64,000 bases of DNA, from contig DATGJN010000092.1 in NCBI GenBank assembly GCA_035295165.1, positions 1 to 64,000 of the forward strand. The letters are read 5' to 3'. Shown one piece after another: positions 1-7,508 of the stretch. The stretch is from a bacterium. GTDB taxonomy: Bacteria > Sysuimicrobiota > Sysuimicrobiia > Sysuimicrobiales > Segetimicrobiaceae. Below the pieces are notes generated by a model that worked only from the letters and a program-made list of their open reading frames with translations, was not told where the DNA came from and made no database searches. Made by a program: the position numbers and the translations under genes. Within the stretch, counting starts at the first letter, position 1. Each line of letters begins with the position of its first letter.

Positions 1-54
1 CCGCCGCACGCGTCCGATGACGTGCTTCACCAACGTCGCCAGTTGCGAGCGCAT
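1..54 (-). CDS. Possible 5' end of a divergent gene, cut by the window edge
   Basis: Reading leftward from an ATG at 54-52 there are 18 open codons to the edge (MRSQLATLVKHVIGRVRR). A weak GGAAG element lies about 11 bases upstream. The stretch is divergent from thrS and would share the intergenic region 55-190. No family can be assigned from so few residues, and it may be chance. Confidence 0.25.
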   Translation of the reverse strand, partial: MRSQLATLVKHVIGRVRR

Positions 55-175
55 TGTTTATGCGATCTTCCAGGCTACGAACAGACGCCAGGCGAGACGC
101 TCTCCCTCACGGGAATTTACACAAAAGACTTGACACTACCCCCCGTCACGGGGCCGTTCCGGCGCCCGCCGGACG

Positions 176-184
176 TGCTATAAT
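176..184 (+). promoter_or_regulatory. Extended -10 promoter of the thrS T-box transcript
   Basis: The sequence TGCTATAAT is a perfect extended -10 element (TG at 176-177, TATAAT at 179-184). No convincing -35 lies 16-18 bases upstream. A TTGACA at 130-135 is 43 bases away and cannot be its partner. The transcript should begin near 191, at the base of the T-box leader. Confidence 0.7.
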
Positions 185-190
185 CGTCGC

Positions 191-500
191 ATGGCATTCG
201 CCATCGGGGCCGCTCGCCGGCACCGGTGGCGACAAGGTAATGACGGGGACGAGTACGCCGGTCGACGGCCGGAAGAGAGGCGGGATCCAGGCTGAGAGTC
301 CCGCCCGGCCGGCGGCGGAACACCCCCCCTGAGCCGCGGGCGAGGTCACAACGCGAAGCCCGCCGGGTGTGCCCGTGAGCGCGCGCTGAGAGTTCTCGTG
401 GGAAGGGCCGGCGACCATTGCGGCCGACCCGCGGGAGAAGTGTGGGTGGAACCGCGGATCGCCTCCGTCCCAACGGACGGGGGTGATTTCTCTTTATTCC
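191..500 (+). promoter_or_regulatory. T-box riboswitch, threonine specific, upstream of thrS
   Basis: T-box leaders bind uncharged tRNA and open transcription of their synthetase gene. Here an AGTA-type specifier-loop side lies near 251-255 and a GC-rich distal stem I near 273-305. The 3' side of the specifier loop reads GGAACACC before CTGAG. It contains ACA at 320-322 and ACC at 322-324, both threonine codons. The conserved T-box core GGGTGGAACCGCGG is at 444-457. A terminator stem follows, CCTCCGTCC pairing with GGACGGGGG (462-483), then a T-rich stretch to about 496. The gene controlled is thrS, which agrees with the specifier. Exact stem boundaries need covariance folding. Confidence 0.88.
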
Positions 501-514
501 GAGGAGGGACGAGG

Positions 515-2461
515 ATGGACCCGCAGGTCACGATACGGTTCCCTGGCGGTAGCGCGAAGGCGTATCCGCGCGGCACGCCCCTCGCGACTGTGGCGCGCGA
601 CCAGGGGGCTCGGGACGCGCTGGCGGCCCGGGTCAACGGCGTCGAGCGCGACCTTGCGTCGCTCGTCGACGCCGACGCCGCAGTGGAGTGGCTCACGTTC
701 GCCGACCCGGCCGGGAGAACCATCTACTGGCACAGCACGGCGCACCTGCTGGCGCAGGCGGTGCGGGAGCTGTTCCCGCAGGCGAAGCTGGCGATTGGGC
801 CGGCGATCGAGGACGGGTTCTACTACGACTTCGACATCGGCCGGCCGTTTACGCCGGACGATCTCGCGCGCATCGAGGCGCGCATGCGCGAGCTCGCTGC
901 GCGCGACGAACGGATCGAGCGGCTGTCCGTGCCGCGCGCCGAGGCGCTGCGGCTGTTCACCGACGCCGGCGAGCGATACAAGGTCGAGCTGCTCGAGGGC
1001 ATCCCTGACGACCCCGTGAGCTTCTATCGTCAGGACGGGTTTCAGGATATGTGCCGGGGCCCGCACCTGCTGTCGACGGGGCGCATCAAGGCGGTGAAGC
1101 TGCTCAGCACGTCCGGCGCCTACTGGCGCGGCGACGAGCACCGGGAGATGCTCCAGCGGATCTACGGCATCTCGTTTCCGGCGCAGGCCGAGCTCGACGC
1201 CTACTTGGAGCGGCTCGAGGAGGCGAAGCGCCGCGACCACCGCAAGCTCGGGCGCGAGCTCGGGCTCTTTGCCGCCGTCGAGGAAGTCGGGCAGGGCTTG
1301 CCGCTGTGGCTGCCGCGCGGGGCGACGGTGCGGCGGCTCCTGGATCGGTACATCACCGATCTGGAGATGCGCCTCGGGTACCAGCACGTCCACACGCCCG
1401 ATCTCGCGAGCATCGAGCTCTACAAGATGAGCGGGCACTGGGACCACTATCGGGAGAACATGTACCCGCCGATGAAGGTGGACGACGAGCAGCTCGTGCT
1501 GCGCCCGATGAACTGTCCGCACCACATCATGATCTACAAGCACGGGCAGCACAGCTACCGCGAACTGCCCGTGCGGATCGCCGAGCTCGGCACCATGTAC
1601 CGATACGAGCGGTCGGGGGTGTTGTCCGGGCTGGCCCGGGTGCGCGCGATGACCCTCAACGACGCGCACATCTTCTGCCGGCCGGACCAGCTGACCGACG
1701 AGTTCGTGGCGGTCGTCCGGTTGATCCAGCAGGCGTATCGGGACCTCTCGCTCCGGGGATTCTGGTATCGGCTCTCGCTGCGCGACCCCCGGGACCGGAC
1801 GAAGTTCGTGCAGAACGACGAGATGTGGACGCTGGCCGAAGCGCAGCTGCGCGAGGCCATGCGGCGTCTCGAGCTCGAGTATCAGGAGGCGCCCGGCGAG
1901 GCGTCGTTCTACGGCCCCAAACTGGACGTGCAGGTCCCGAACGTGCTCGGCAAGGACGAGACGATCTCCACCGTGCAGATCGATTTCTACCTGCCGGAAC
2001 GTTTCGGCCTGGAGTACATCGGGGAGGACAGCCAACCGCACCGGCCCGTGATGATCCACCGCGGGGTGATCAGCACGCTTGAGCGGATGATGGCGTTCTT
2101 GATCGAACAGTACGCGGGCGCGTTCCCGCTGTGGCTCGCGCCGGAACAGGTGCGCGTCCTGCCGATCGCCGACCGCCATCGCGCCTACGCCGAACGCGTG
2201 CGGGAGGCGCTCGGCGCGCACGACGTCCGCGTCGAGGTCGACGCCAGCAGCGAGCGTACCGGCCACAAGATCCGGGAGGCCCAGCTCATGAAGGTGCCAT
2301 ACATGCTGATCGTCGGCGACCGTGAGGAGCGCGACGCGGCCGTGTCGGTGCGCAGCCGCGCCCGGGGCGACGAGGGCAGCCACGCGCTGACGGCGTTCGT
2401 GGCCCGCGTCGTCGACGAGATCGCGTCGCGCCGACACGACGACGCGCCGGCGGCGCCGTAG
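515..2461 (+). CDS. thrS: Threonyl-tRNA synthetase
   Basis: Charges tRNA-Thr with threonine in the cytoplasm. The 648-residue product has the full class II layout: N-terminal TGS domain (about 1-65), editing domain with HSTAHLLAQAV (73-83) and GFYYDFD (101-107), catalytic core, and C-terminal anticodon-binding domain. The three zinc ligands of the family are visible as Cys334 (MNCPHH), His385 (DAHIFC) and His515 (MIHRG). The ATG at 515 is chosen because GAGGAGG at 501-507 sits at ideal spacing. Reading farther upstream would run into the T-box core and terminator. Expression is expected to rise when tRNA-Thr is uncharged. It converges with the YceI-like gene and has no operon partner. Confidence 0.97.
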   Translation: MDPQVTIRFPGGSAKAYPRGTPLATVARDQGARDALAARVNGVERDLASLVDADAAVEWLTFADPAGRTIYWHSTAHLLAQAVRELFPQAKLAIGPAIEDGFYYDFDIGRPFTPDDLARIEARMRELAARDERIERLSVPRAEALRLFTDAGERYKVELLEGIPDDPVSFYRQDGFQDMCRGPHLLSTGRIKAVKLLSTSGAYWRGDEHREMLQRIYGISFPAQAELDAYLERLEEAKRRDHRKLGRELGLFAAVEEVGQGLPLWLPRGATVRRLLDRYITDLEMRLGYQHVHTPDLASIELYKMSGHWDHYRENMYPPMKVDDEQLVLRPMNCPHHIMIYKHGQHSYRELPVRIAELGTMYRYERSGVLSGLARVRAMTLNDAHIFCRPDQLTDEFVAVVRLIQQAYRDLSLRGFWYRLSLRDPRDRTKFVQNDEMWTLAEAQLREAMRRLELEYQEAPGEASFYGPKLDVQVPNVLGKDETISTVQIDFYLPERFGLEYIGEDSQPHRPVMIHRGVISTLERMMAFLIEQYAGAFPLWLAPEQVRVLPIADRHRAYAERVREALGAHDVRVEVDASSERTGHKIREAQLMKVPYMLIVGDREERDAAVSVRSRARGDEGSHALTAFVARVVDEIASRRHDDAPAAP

Positions 2462-2511
2462 CGCGCGCCGTGTGCGTCGCGAGCCCCAGCCGACGCTCGA
2501 CAAGACGACGG

Positions 2512-3102
2512 TCAGGGTTGTCGCGCGACGATGTGCAGCGTAATGGTGACGGGATCGCGCGCGACGAAGATGAACGCGCGCGGGTAGGGGATGCCGTAAT
2601 CGGCCATGTTGATCGAGGTCGTGACGTCGGCGAGGTATTGATGGGACAGCGCGGACACGGTTGCCGAGAACTGTTCCTCGCGGGTTACGTCGCGGAGCGT
2701 GAGCCGCCCTCGGACGGCGGCGGGGAACGGTCTGAGGGCCAGCCCGGGGCGGGCCGATGCGGTGCCCGCGAACGCAATCACGGGAAACCGGTCGGTGCGC
2801 AGATAGGTCGAGCGCATCGCGGCGTCGCGGAGCCCGACGCGCGTGGTCAGGTCGCCGGCATCGATCGTCGCGGCCACTTGCGCGACGTAGGCGTCGCCCG
2901 CCTGCATGACGACTACACGCCCCGAGACCCGGGTGGTCTTCCCCGAAAACCCCCCGCGGTTGTCCGGGACGAAGAACGCGGCCGACGAGTCGCCGGGAAC
3001 GATCTCGAACGTCCCCGTGGGCAGCAGACTCGGCAGCGGGGCCGCGACCGCCGGCGCGAGCAGCGCGGCGGCCAGTGTGACGGCGATCAGCGCAACGCGC
3101 AC
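2512..3102 (-). CDS. Secreted YceI-family lipid-binding-like protein
   Basis: YceI proteins are small secreted or periplasmic beta-barrels that bind polyisoprenoid or other hydrophobic ligands. The 196-residue product begins with a signal peptide (hydrophobic run about 4-17, then Ala-rich AVAAP). It then shows YceI features: the start of the barrel near PTGTFEIVPGDSSAAFFV, the segment MRSTYLRTDRFPVIAF, and a C-terminal strand ending PVTITLHIVARQP. The GTG at 3102 is preferred over an upstream ATG because GAGGAGG lies 5 bases before it and the signal peptide then starts at once. The ligand is unknown. It is divergent from holA. Confidence 0.8.
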   Translation of the reverse strand: MRVALIAVTLAAALLAPAVAAPLPSLLPTGTFEIVPGDSSAAFFVPDNRGGFSGKTTRVSGRVVVMQAGDAYVAQVAATIDAGDLTTRVGLRDAAMRSTYLRTDRFPVIAFAGTASARPGLALRPFPAAVRGRLTLRDVTREEQFSATVSALSHQYLADVTTSINMADYGIPYPRAFIFVARDPVTITLHIVARQP

Positions 3103-3194
3103 GGGCGCCTCCTCGCGAACCGCATCTACCGCGATCCTAGGTCGGCTTCGTATCGTGGGGGTCACGGACGGCGTCGGGGAGCGGGCGCGCCCCT

Positions 3195-4271
3195 ATGAGC
3201 GCGTCGCGGCCACCGCGAGCCGCCGGGGTCCGCGGCCGCGGCGCTGCGCGCGTCGCCTCCCCGGCGGCGACGAGCGGCCCCGCGGGTCGGACGCCACACG
3301 TTGTGCTGCTGCTGGGCGACGAGGACGTGCGCGCCGAGGAAGCGCTCCGGACGCTACTCGACGAGTGGGTGCCGGCCGACCAGCGCGCGCTCAACGTGGA
3401 CGTCCTCGACGCGGGCGAGACGCCGGTTCAAGCGATCATCACCCGGTGCGAAACGCTGCCGTTCTTCGGCCCCAGGCGCGTCGTCGTCGTCCGACAGGCG
3501 GGCGTCCTGCGCCCTGCGGATCAGGACGCGCTCGCCTCGTACCTCGAGCCCGCGCCGCCGTCGTCGTCGTTGGTGCTGGTCGCGGATGCTCTCGACCGGC
3601 GGCGCCGGCTCTACGGTGTCGTCCAGCGGGTTGGCAGGGTGATCCCGTGCGGCCGGCTCGATCCCGAGGCGCTTCCGCCGTGGGTTCGCGCTCGAGCGCA
3701 GCGCGAGGGAAAGACGATCGCGCCGGATGCGGCGCGCGCGCTCGTGCTGTTCGTCGGCAGCGGTCTTCGCGAACTCGGTCTCGAGGTCGCGAAGCTCGCC
3801 GCATATGTGGGCGAGCGCAAAGAGATCACGCTCGAAGACGTGCGGGCGGTCGCGAGCCACGTGGCCGAAGCCACCGTGTTTGAACTGATGGACGCGGTCG
3901 GGCGCCGAAGGGCGGGCCGCGCGCTGGACCTGCTGCAGACGGTGATCACGATGGGGGAGCCACCGGTGCGCATCCTGTACATGCTGGAGGATCAGCTCCG
4001 GATGCTCCTCCGCACCAAGACGCTCATGGAGCGGCGCGCGACGCCCATTGAGCGGCGTGACGTCCTCGGCAACCGGGCCTGGTTATACGAACGTTACCGG
4101 GAGCAGGTCTCGGCGTTCGGACGGCTGGACGCGGGAGAGATGCTGAGCACCTTGCTCGAGGTCGACGGGATGATCAAGACCGGCGCGGTGGCGCCGCGGC
4201 TTGCGCTCGAGACCCTCATCGTCCGCCTCTGCGCGCCTGGGCCGCTCGAGCAGGGGGCGGGGCGTCGGTGA
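3195..4271 (+). CDS. holA: DNA polymerase III subunit delta
   Basis: Delta subunit of the clamp loader, which opens the beta clamp on DNA. The 358-residue protein matches HolA in order: a P-loop-like but non-ATPase domain starting at HVVLLLGDEDVRAEEAL (about 35), a middle domain, and the helical collar domain with AVASHVAEATVFELMDAV and EPPVRILYMLEDQLRMLL. The first 33 residues are basic, low in complexity and not part of the usual fold, so the true start could be later, but no better in-frame start with a ribosome site is visible. The neighbour rpsT lies convergently downstream, a pairing seen in many bacteria. Confidence 0.9.
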   Translation: MSASRPPRAAGVRGRGAARVASPAATSGPAGRTPHVVLLLGDEDVRAEEALRTLLDEWVPADQRALNVDVLDAGETPVQAIITRCETLPFFGPRRVVVVRQAGVLRPADQDALASYLEPAPPSSSLVLVADALDRRRRLYGVVQRVGRVIPCGRLDPEALPPWVRARAQREGKTIAPDAARALVLFVGSGLRELGLEVAKLAAYVGERKEITLEDVRAVASHVAEATVFELMDAVGRRRAGRALDLLQTVITMGEPPVRILYMLEDQLRMLLRTKTLMERRATPIERRDVLGNRAWLYERYREQVSAFGRLDAGEMLSTLLEVDGMIKTGAVAPRLALETLIVRLCAPGPLEQGAGRR

Positions 4272-4302
4272 GCGATCCCCGCGCGGGTGTGGCGGCGAGG
4301 AC

Positions 4303-4563
4303 CTATGCCGGCGCGCCGGCGCGGGCGACCCGCTTCATCAATCGAGACTTCTTGCGCGCGGCGGCGTTTCGGTGGACGACGCCCTTGCGTGCGGCTGCGT
4401 CGAGCGCGCGAAGCGCCGCGCGAAGGTCGTCGGTGCTCGTGGCCCCAACCTCGCGGGCCTTTTTCACCAGCGTCTTGAGCTGAGAGCGCACGGCCTGGTT
4501 CCGCGCCGTGCGCACGGCGGCCTGCCGCTTCCGCTTCAGGCCGGACTTCGTCCGTTTTGCCAC
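4303..4563 (-). CDS. rpsT: 30S ribosomal protein S20
   Basis: Small-subunit protein that binds 16S rRNA. The 86-residue product is a Lys/Arg-rich helical protein with family hallmarks: MAKRTKSGLKRKRQA at the start, RNQAVRSQLKTLVKKA, and ARKGVVHRNAAARKKSRLMK near the end. It is monocistronic and convergent with holA. A strong promoter lies about 110 bases upstream (4674-4703), giving a leader of roughly 100 bases. That is long enough for the translational feedback known for S20 in other bacteria, but I see no specific element. Confidence 0.96.
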   Translation of the reverse strand: MAKRTKSGLKRKRQAAVRTARNQAVRSQLKTLVKKAREVGATSTDDLRAALRALDAAARKGVVHRNAAARKKSRLMKRVARAGAPA

Positions 4564-4673
4564 CCTGACACCTCCGTCGGTCTTGCTCGCGCCGCCGCGT
4601 CAGCCCGGGCCGCGCGTGATCCGGTGCGGCGGACCGCGCTCGCCACGCGGAGCGGCTGGAGCAAACGACGCTC

Positions 4674-4703
4674 ATTGTAGCATACGCCGCTCGGGCGGTT
4701 CAA
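4674..4703 (-). promoter_or_regulatory. rpsT promoter
   Basis: On the reverse strand TTGAAC (4703-4698) and TACAAT (4679-4674) are separated by 18 bases, close to the sigma-70 consensus. It is back to back with the murJ promoter about 50 bases away. Confidence 0.75.
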
Positions 4704-4748
4704 CCGATCGCGGACCTCCGCCGTCTCGCCGGGCGCCCGGCGCGCCTG

Positions 4749-4757
4749 TGCTATAAT
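4749..4757 (+). promoter_or_regulatory. Extended -10 promoter of murJ overlapping its upstream ATG
   Basis: TGCTATAAT is an exact extended -10 (TG at 4749-4750, TATAAT at 4752-4757). The expected start site near 4764-4766 lies only 2-4 bases before the ATG at 4768 and downstream of the other possible ATG at 4756. The message would be nearly leaderless. Confidence 0.65.
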
Positions 4758-4767
4758 GAACGGCGAC

Positions 4768-6381
4768 ATGGCTAGCGGAGAAGTCGACCTGACCGCCGCC
4801 CGCCGCCCGGCGGCGTCGGGCGGGTTGGCTCGGGCGGCCAGTCTGATCGCTGCCGGCACGATCGCGAGCCGGGTGCTCGGCCTCGTTCGTGACGTCGTGA
4901 TCGCGGCGATGTTCGGCGCCACGTCAGTGAAATCCGCGTTCGTGATCGCGTATTCGTTACCGTTCTTCGTCCAGCGGCTATTTCTCGGCGGGACCCTCAG
5001 CATCGTGTTTATTCCCACGATCACCCGGGTGTTGATGCGGGGGGACGCGGAGGAGACCGACCGCGTCGTCACGAGCACGTTCAACTTGGTGATCGTGATC
5101 GGGTTGCTCATGGTCGTCGTCGGGGTGCTGGCCGCGCCCGTGCTCGTGCCCATCGCGGCGCCGGGATATTTGACCACGAACCCCTCGGTGCTCACGCAGG
5201 CGATCGGGCTGACCCGCGTGATGTTCGTGTCCATGGTGTTCCTGGCGCTGTCCGCCTTCGCGACCGGATACCTCAACGTCCATCGGCAGTTCGGCGTGCC
5301 CGCGCTCGCGCCCACGGTGTTCAACCTCGTCATCATTGGCGGCGTGCTCGTGCTCGCTCCGCGAATCGGGGTCCTCGGGATCGCCTTCAGTTTCCTCGCG
5401 GGCTGGATCGCGCAGTTTGTGGTGCAGCTGCCCGCGGCCCGGGCCGCGGGGCTTCGATGGAGCCCCAAGATCGACCTGGCGCATCCCGTGATCCGTGAGA
5501 TGGGACGTCTCGCGCTGCCGGCGATGCTGGGGTTGGCCGTGATCGAGATCAACGCCAATGTGAACCGCTTCTTCGCGTCGTTCCTGCGCGGCACCCCCGG
5601 GGTCGACTACGTCGCGGTGCTCGACTACGCGTTCCAGCTCATCCAGGCGCCGGTCGCGATCTTCGCGCTCTCGCTCGCCACCGCGTTATTCCCGACAATG
5701 GCGCGGCACGCCGCGGGCAGCGGACACACCGCGCTCCGAGAGACGACGTCGCTCGGCCTGCGCGGCGTGTTCTTCACGATGATGCCGGTGATGGCGGCGA
5801 TCTTTACCGCGAGTCACTTGATGGTGCGCGTGATCTTCGAGCGCGGGGTGTTTCAACCCGCCGCGACGCAGGCCGTCGCCGCCGCGCTCGTGGCCTTCGC
5901 CGTGGGCACGGTACCGTACGCCGCCTACTACATCGTGACGCGCACTTACTACGCGCTGCACGACATGCGGACGCCGGTGCGGGTCGGCCTGTTTATGATT
6001 GCGCTGAACGCGATCGGCAACTTCGTGCTGATGCGGCGGTTCGGGTTTGTCGGGATCTCGCTCTGCACCTCGGGCGTCGCGGCCGCGAACGTCGCCGTGC
6101 TGCTGTGGCTGCTGCGCGGGCGTCTCGGCGGGCTCGGCGGCCGAGAGATCCTTGTCACGGCGGTCCGGACCACGATCGCGGCGGCGGCGCTCGCCGCGGT
6201 AATGGTGGTCACGCTGCGCGTCGTGGGAGGCGCGGTGAGCACCCAGCACCTTTCGGGGGCCCTCGTGCAGTTGGGCGCGGCGCTGCTGGCCGGCGGGGCC
6301 GTCTACCTGGCGGTGTGCGCCGTCCTGGGCGTCGAGGAGCTCGAATTGCTGCGGGCGTTCGGCCGGGGAGGCCGTGCCTGA
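4768..6381 (+). CDS. murJ: Lipid II flippase MurJ
   Basis: MOP-superfamily flippase that moves lipid II across the inner membrane for peptidoglycan synthesis. The product (537 residues from this start) is highly hydrophobic with about 14 transmembrane helices. It carries the N-terminal MviN pattern GTIASRVLGLVRDVVIAAMF, the Pro/Phe-rich FVQRLFLGGTLS loop, and the PYAAYYIVTRTYYALHDM segment typical of the family. An in-frame ATG at 4756 overlaps the -10 box and so is unlikely to be transcribed. The ATG at 4768 is preferred. No Shine-Dalgarno sequence is present, in keeping with a leaderless start. Confidence 0.93.
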   Translation: MASGEVDLTAARRPAASGGLARAASLIAAGTIASRVLGLVRDVVIAAMFGATSVKSAFVIAYSLPFFVQRLFLGGTLSIVFIPTITRVLMRGDAEETDRVVTSTFNLVIVIGLLMVVVGVLAAPVLVPIAAPGYLTTNPSVLTQAIGLTRVMFVSMVFLALSAFATGYLNVHRQFGVPALAPTVFNLVIIGGVLVLAPRIGVLGIAFSFLAGWIAQFVVQLPAARAAGLRWSPKIDLAHPVIREMGRLALPAMLGLAVIEINANVNRFFASFLRGTPGVDYVAVLDYAFQLIQAPVAIFALSLATALFPTMARHAAGSGHTALRETTSLGLRGVFFTMMPVMAAIFTASHLMVRVIFERGVFQPAATQAVAAALVAFAVGTVPYAAYYIVTRTYYALHDMRTPVRVGLFMIALNAIGNFVLMRRFGFVGISLCTSGVAAANVAVLLWLLRGRLGGLGGREILVTAVRTTIAAAALAAVMVVTLRVVGGAVSTQHLSGALVQLGAALLAGGAVYLAVCAVLGVEELELLRAFGRGGRA

Positions 6382-6390
6382 CACCGGGAC

Positions 6391-6419
6391 TTGTCATCAT
6401 ACCGAACAGGTGGTAGTCT
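6391..6419 (+). promoter_or_regulatory. Promoter of hrcA operon
   Basis: TTGTCA (6391-6396) is followed after 17 bases by TAGTCT (6414-6419), preceded by TGG as an extended -10. The start site would be near 6426, so the CIRCE operator lies at the very 5' end of the transcript. Confidence 0.6.
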
Positions 6420-6434
6420 GCTTTGAGACAGGGC

Positions 6435-6461
6435 TTAGCACTCGGCCGAGGGGAGTGCTAA
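6435..6461 (+). promoter_or_regulatory. CIRCE operator (HrcA binding site)
   Basis: A perfect CIRCE element: TTAGCACTC, nine spacer bases, GAGTGCTAA. HrcA binds this inverted repeat and represses heat-shock genes. It sits between the promoter and the hrcA start, implying autorepression of hrcA-dnaJ-prmA. Confidence 0.97.
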
Positions 6462-6478
6462 TCGGGAGAGTCCCGCCG

Positions 6479-7501
6479 ATGGGGCAGCTTGAGGGGCGAC
6501 GGCGCCAGATCCTGAGGGTGGTCATCGACGACTACATCGTCACGGCCGAGCCGGTGGGCAGTGAGGCGGCGCGGCAGCGGCATGGGCTGGAGATCAGCTC
6601 GGCCACCGTGCGCAACGAGATGGCGGCGCTCGAGGAACTGGGGTATCTCCACCAACCGCATCACTCCGCCGGGCGGGTACCGACCGACCAAGGCTACCGC
6701 GTGTACGTCGATTCGATGATCGCCGAGGAACAGGTGTCTGCCTCCGAGCGCCTGAGGATCCGGCGAACCCTGGCGGCGACGGAGTTCGACCAGGCCGTCG
6801 AACAGGCTGCGCGCGCGCTGGCGGTCATCACCGAGTGCGCGTCCGTGGTGTCCTCCCCGAAGCTCCCCCAGCAGGTGGTACGCCACCTGCATCTGATCCC
6901 GCTGACGCCGCGGCGCGCGATGGCGGTGATCATGACTGACGCCGAGGTGTTCGAGGGCAAGACGGTCGAGTTCGAGCAGTCCGTCAGCGCCGAGGAGTGC
7001 GACCGGTTGTCGCAGGAGATCAGCCGGCGGATCGCCGGCCGGCCGTTGAGCGACCTGACGGACCGGGTGCTCGCGACCGTGATCGGCGAGGCGGCGCACT
7101 ACCAGCGCGTGCTCGACCAGATCGGCCGTCTCCTCCGCGAGCGCATCGAGCGTTCCCCGGCGCGTGTGCACACTGAGGGGCAGGCCAACATTCTCAAGCA
7201 ACCGGAGTTTCAGGATGCCCGACGCGCCCAGCCCGTGCTCTCCGTGCTCGAACAGGGCGAGGCCGCGGCGGAGTTGCTCGGCGACGACGCCGGGGAGCGG
7301 GGGGTGCGCGTCACGATCGGCGCAGAAAACCGGAGGGACGAGATGAAGGATTGCGCCGTCGTCGCGGCGACCTACTACGTCGCCGATCGGCCGGCCGGGG
7401 TGCTCGGCATCGTCGGGCCGACCCGGATGCGGTATGGCCGGGTGATCAGCCTCGTCCGCTTCCTCGCTGACAGTCTGGGCGATACCTTGGAGCAGTTCTA
7501 G
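6479..7501 (+). CDS. hrcA: Heat-inducible transcription repressor HrcA
   Basis: Repressor of class I heat-shock genes acting at CIRCE. The 340-residue product has the N-terminal winged helix (GRRRQILRVVIDDYI, then SSATVRNEMAALEELGYLHQPHHSAGRVPTD split across the recognition region), a GAF-like middle domain, and the C-terminal signature YYVADRPAGVLGIVGPTRM. The ATG at 6479 follows GGGAGAG (6464-6470) at 8 bases and leaves CIRCE outside the coding region. It is followed after 7 bases by dnaJ. grpE and dnaK, which usually stand between hrcA and dnaJ, are absent here. Confidence 0.95.
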   Translation: MGQLEGRRRQILRVVIDDYIVTAEPVGSEAARQRHGLEISSATVRNEMAALEELGYLHQPHHSAGRVPTDQGYRVYVDSMIAEEQVSASERLRIRRTLAATEFDQAVEQAARALAVITECASVVSSPKLPQQVVRHLHLIPLTPRRAMAVIMTDAEVFEGKTVEFEQSVSAEECDRLSQEISRRIAGRPLSDLTDRVLATVIGEAAHYQRVLDQIGRLLRERIERSPARVHTEGQANILKQPEFQDARRAQPVLSVLEQGEAAAELLGDDAGERGVRVTIGAENRRDEMKDCAVVAATYYVADRPAGVLGIVGPTRMRYGRVISLVRFLADSLGDTLEQF

Positions 7502-7508
7502 CCGCGCG

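Noticed and set aside
130-135. Perfect TTGACA as -35 for thrS
   Set aside because: It is 43 bases from the TATAAT, far outside the usable spacing.
494-2503. Long reverse-strand open frame opposite thrS
   Set aside because: Shadow of the thrS codons; no recognisable domain and no ribosome site.
2470-3198. Forward open frame of 242 codons opposite the YceI-like gene
   Set aside because: The reverse-strand frame has a signal peptide, ribosome site and family motifs; the forward one has none.
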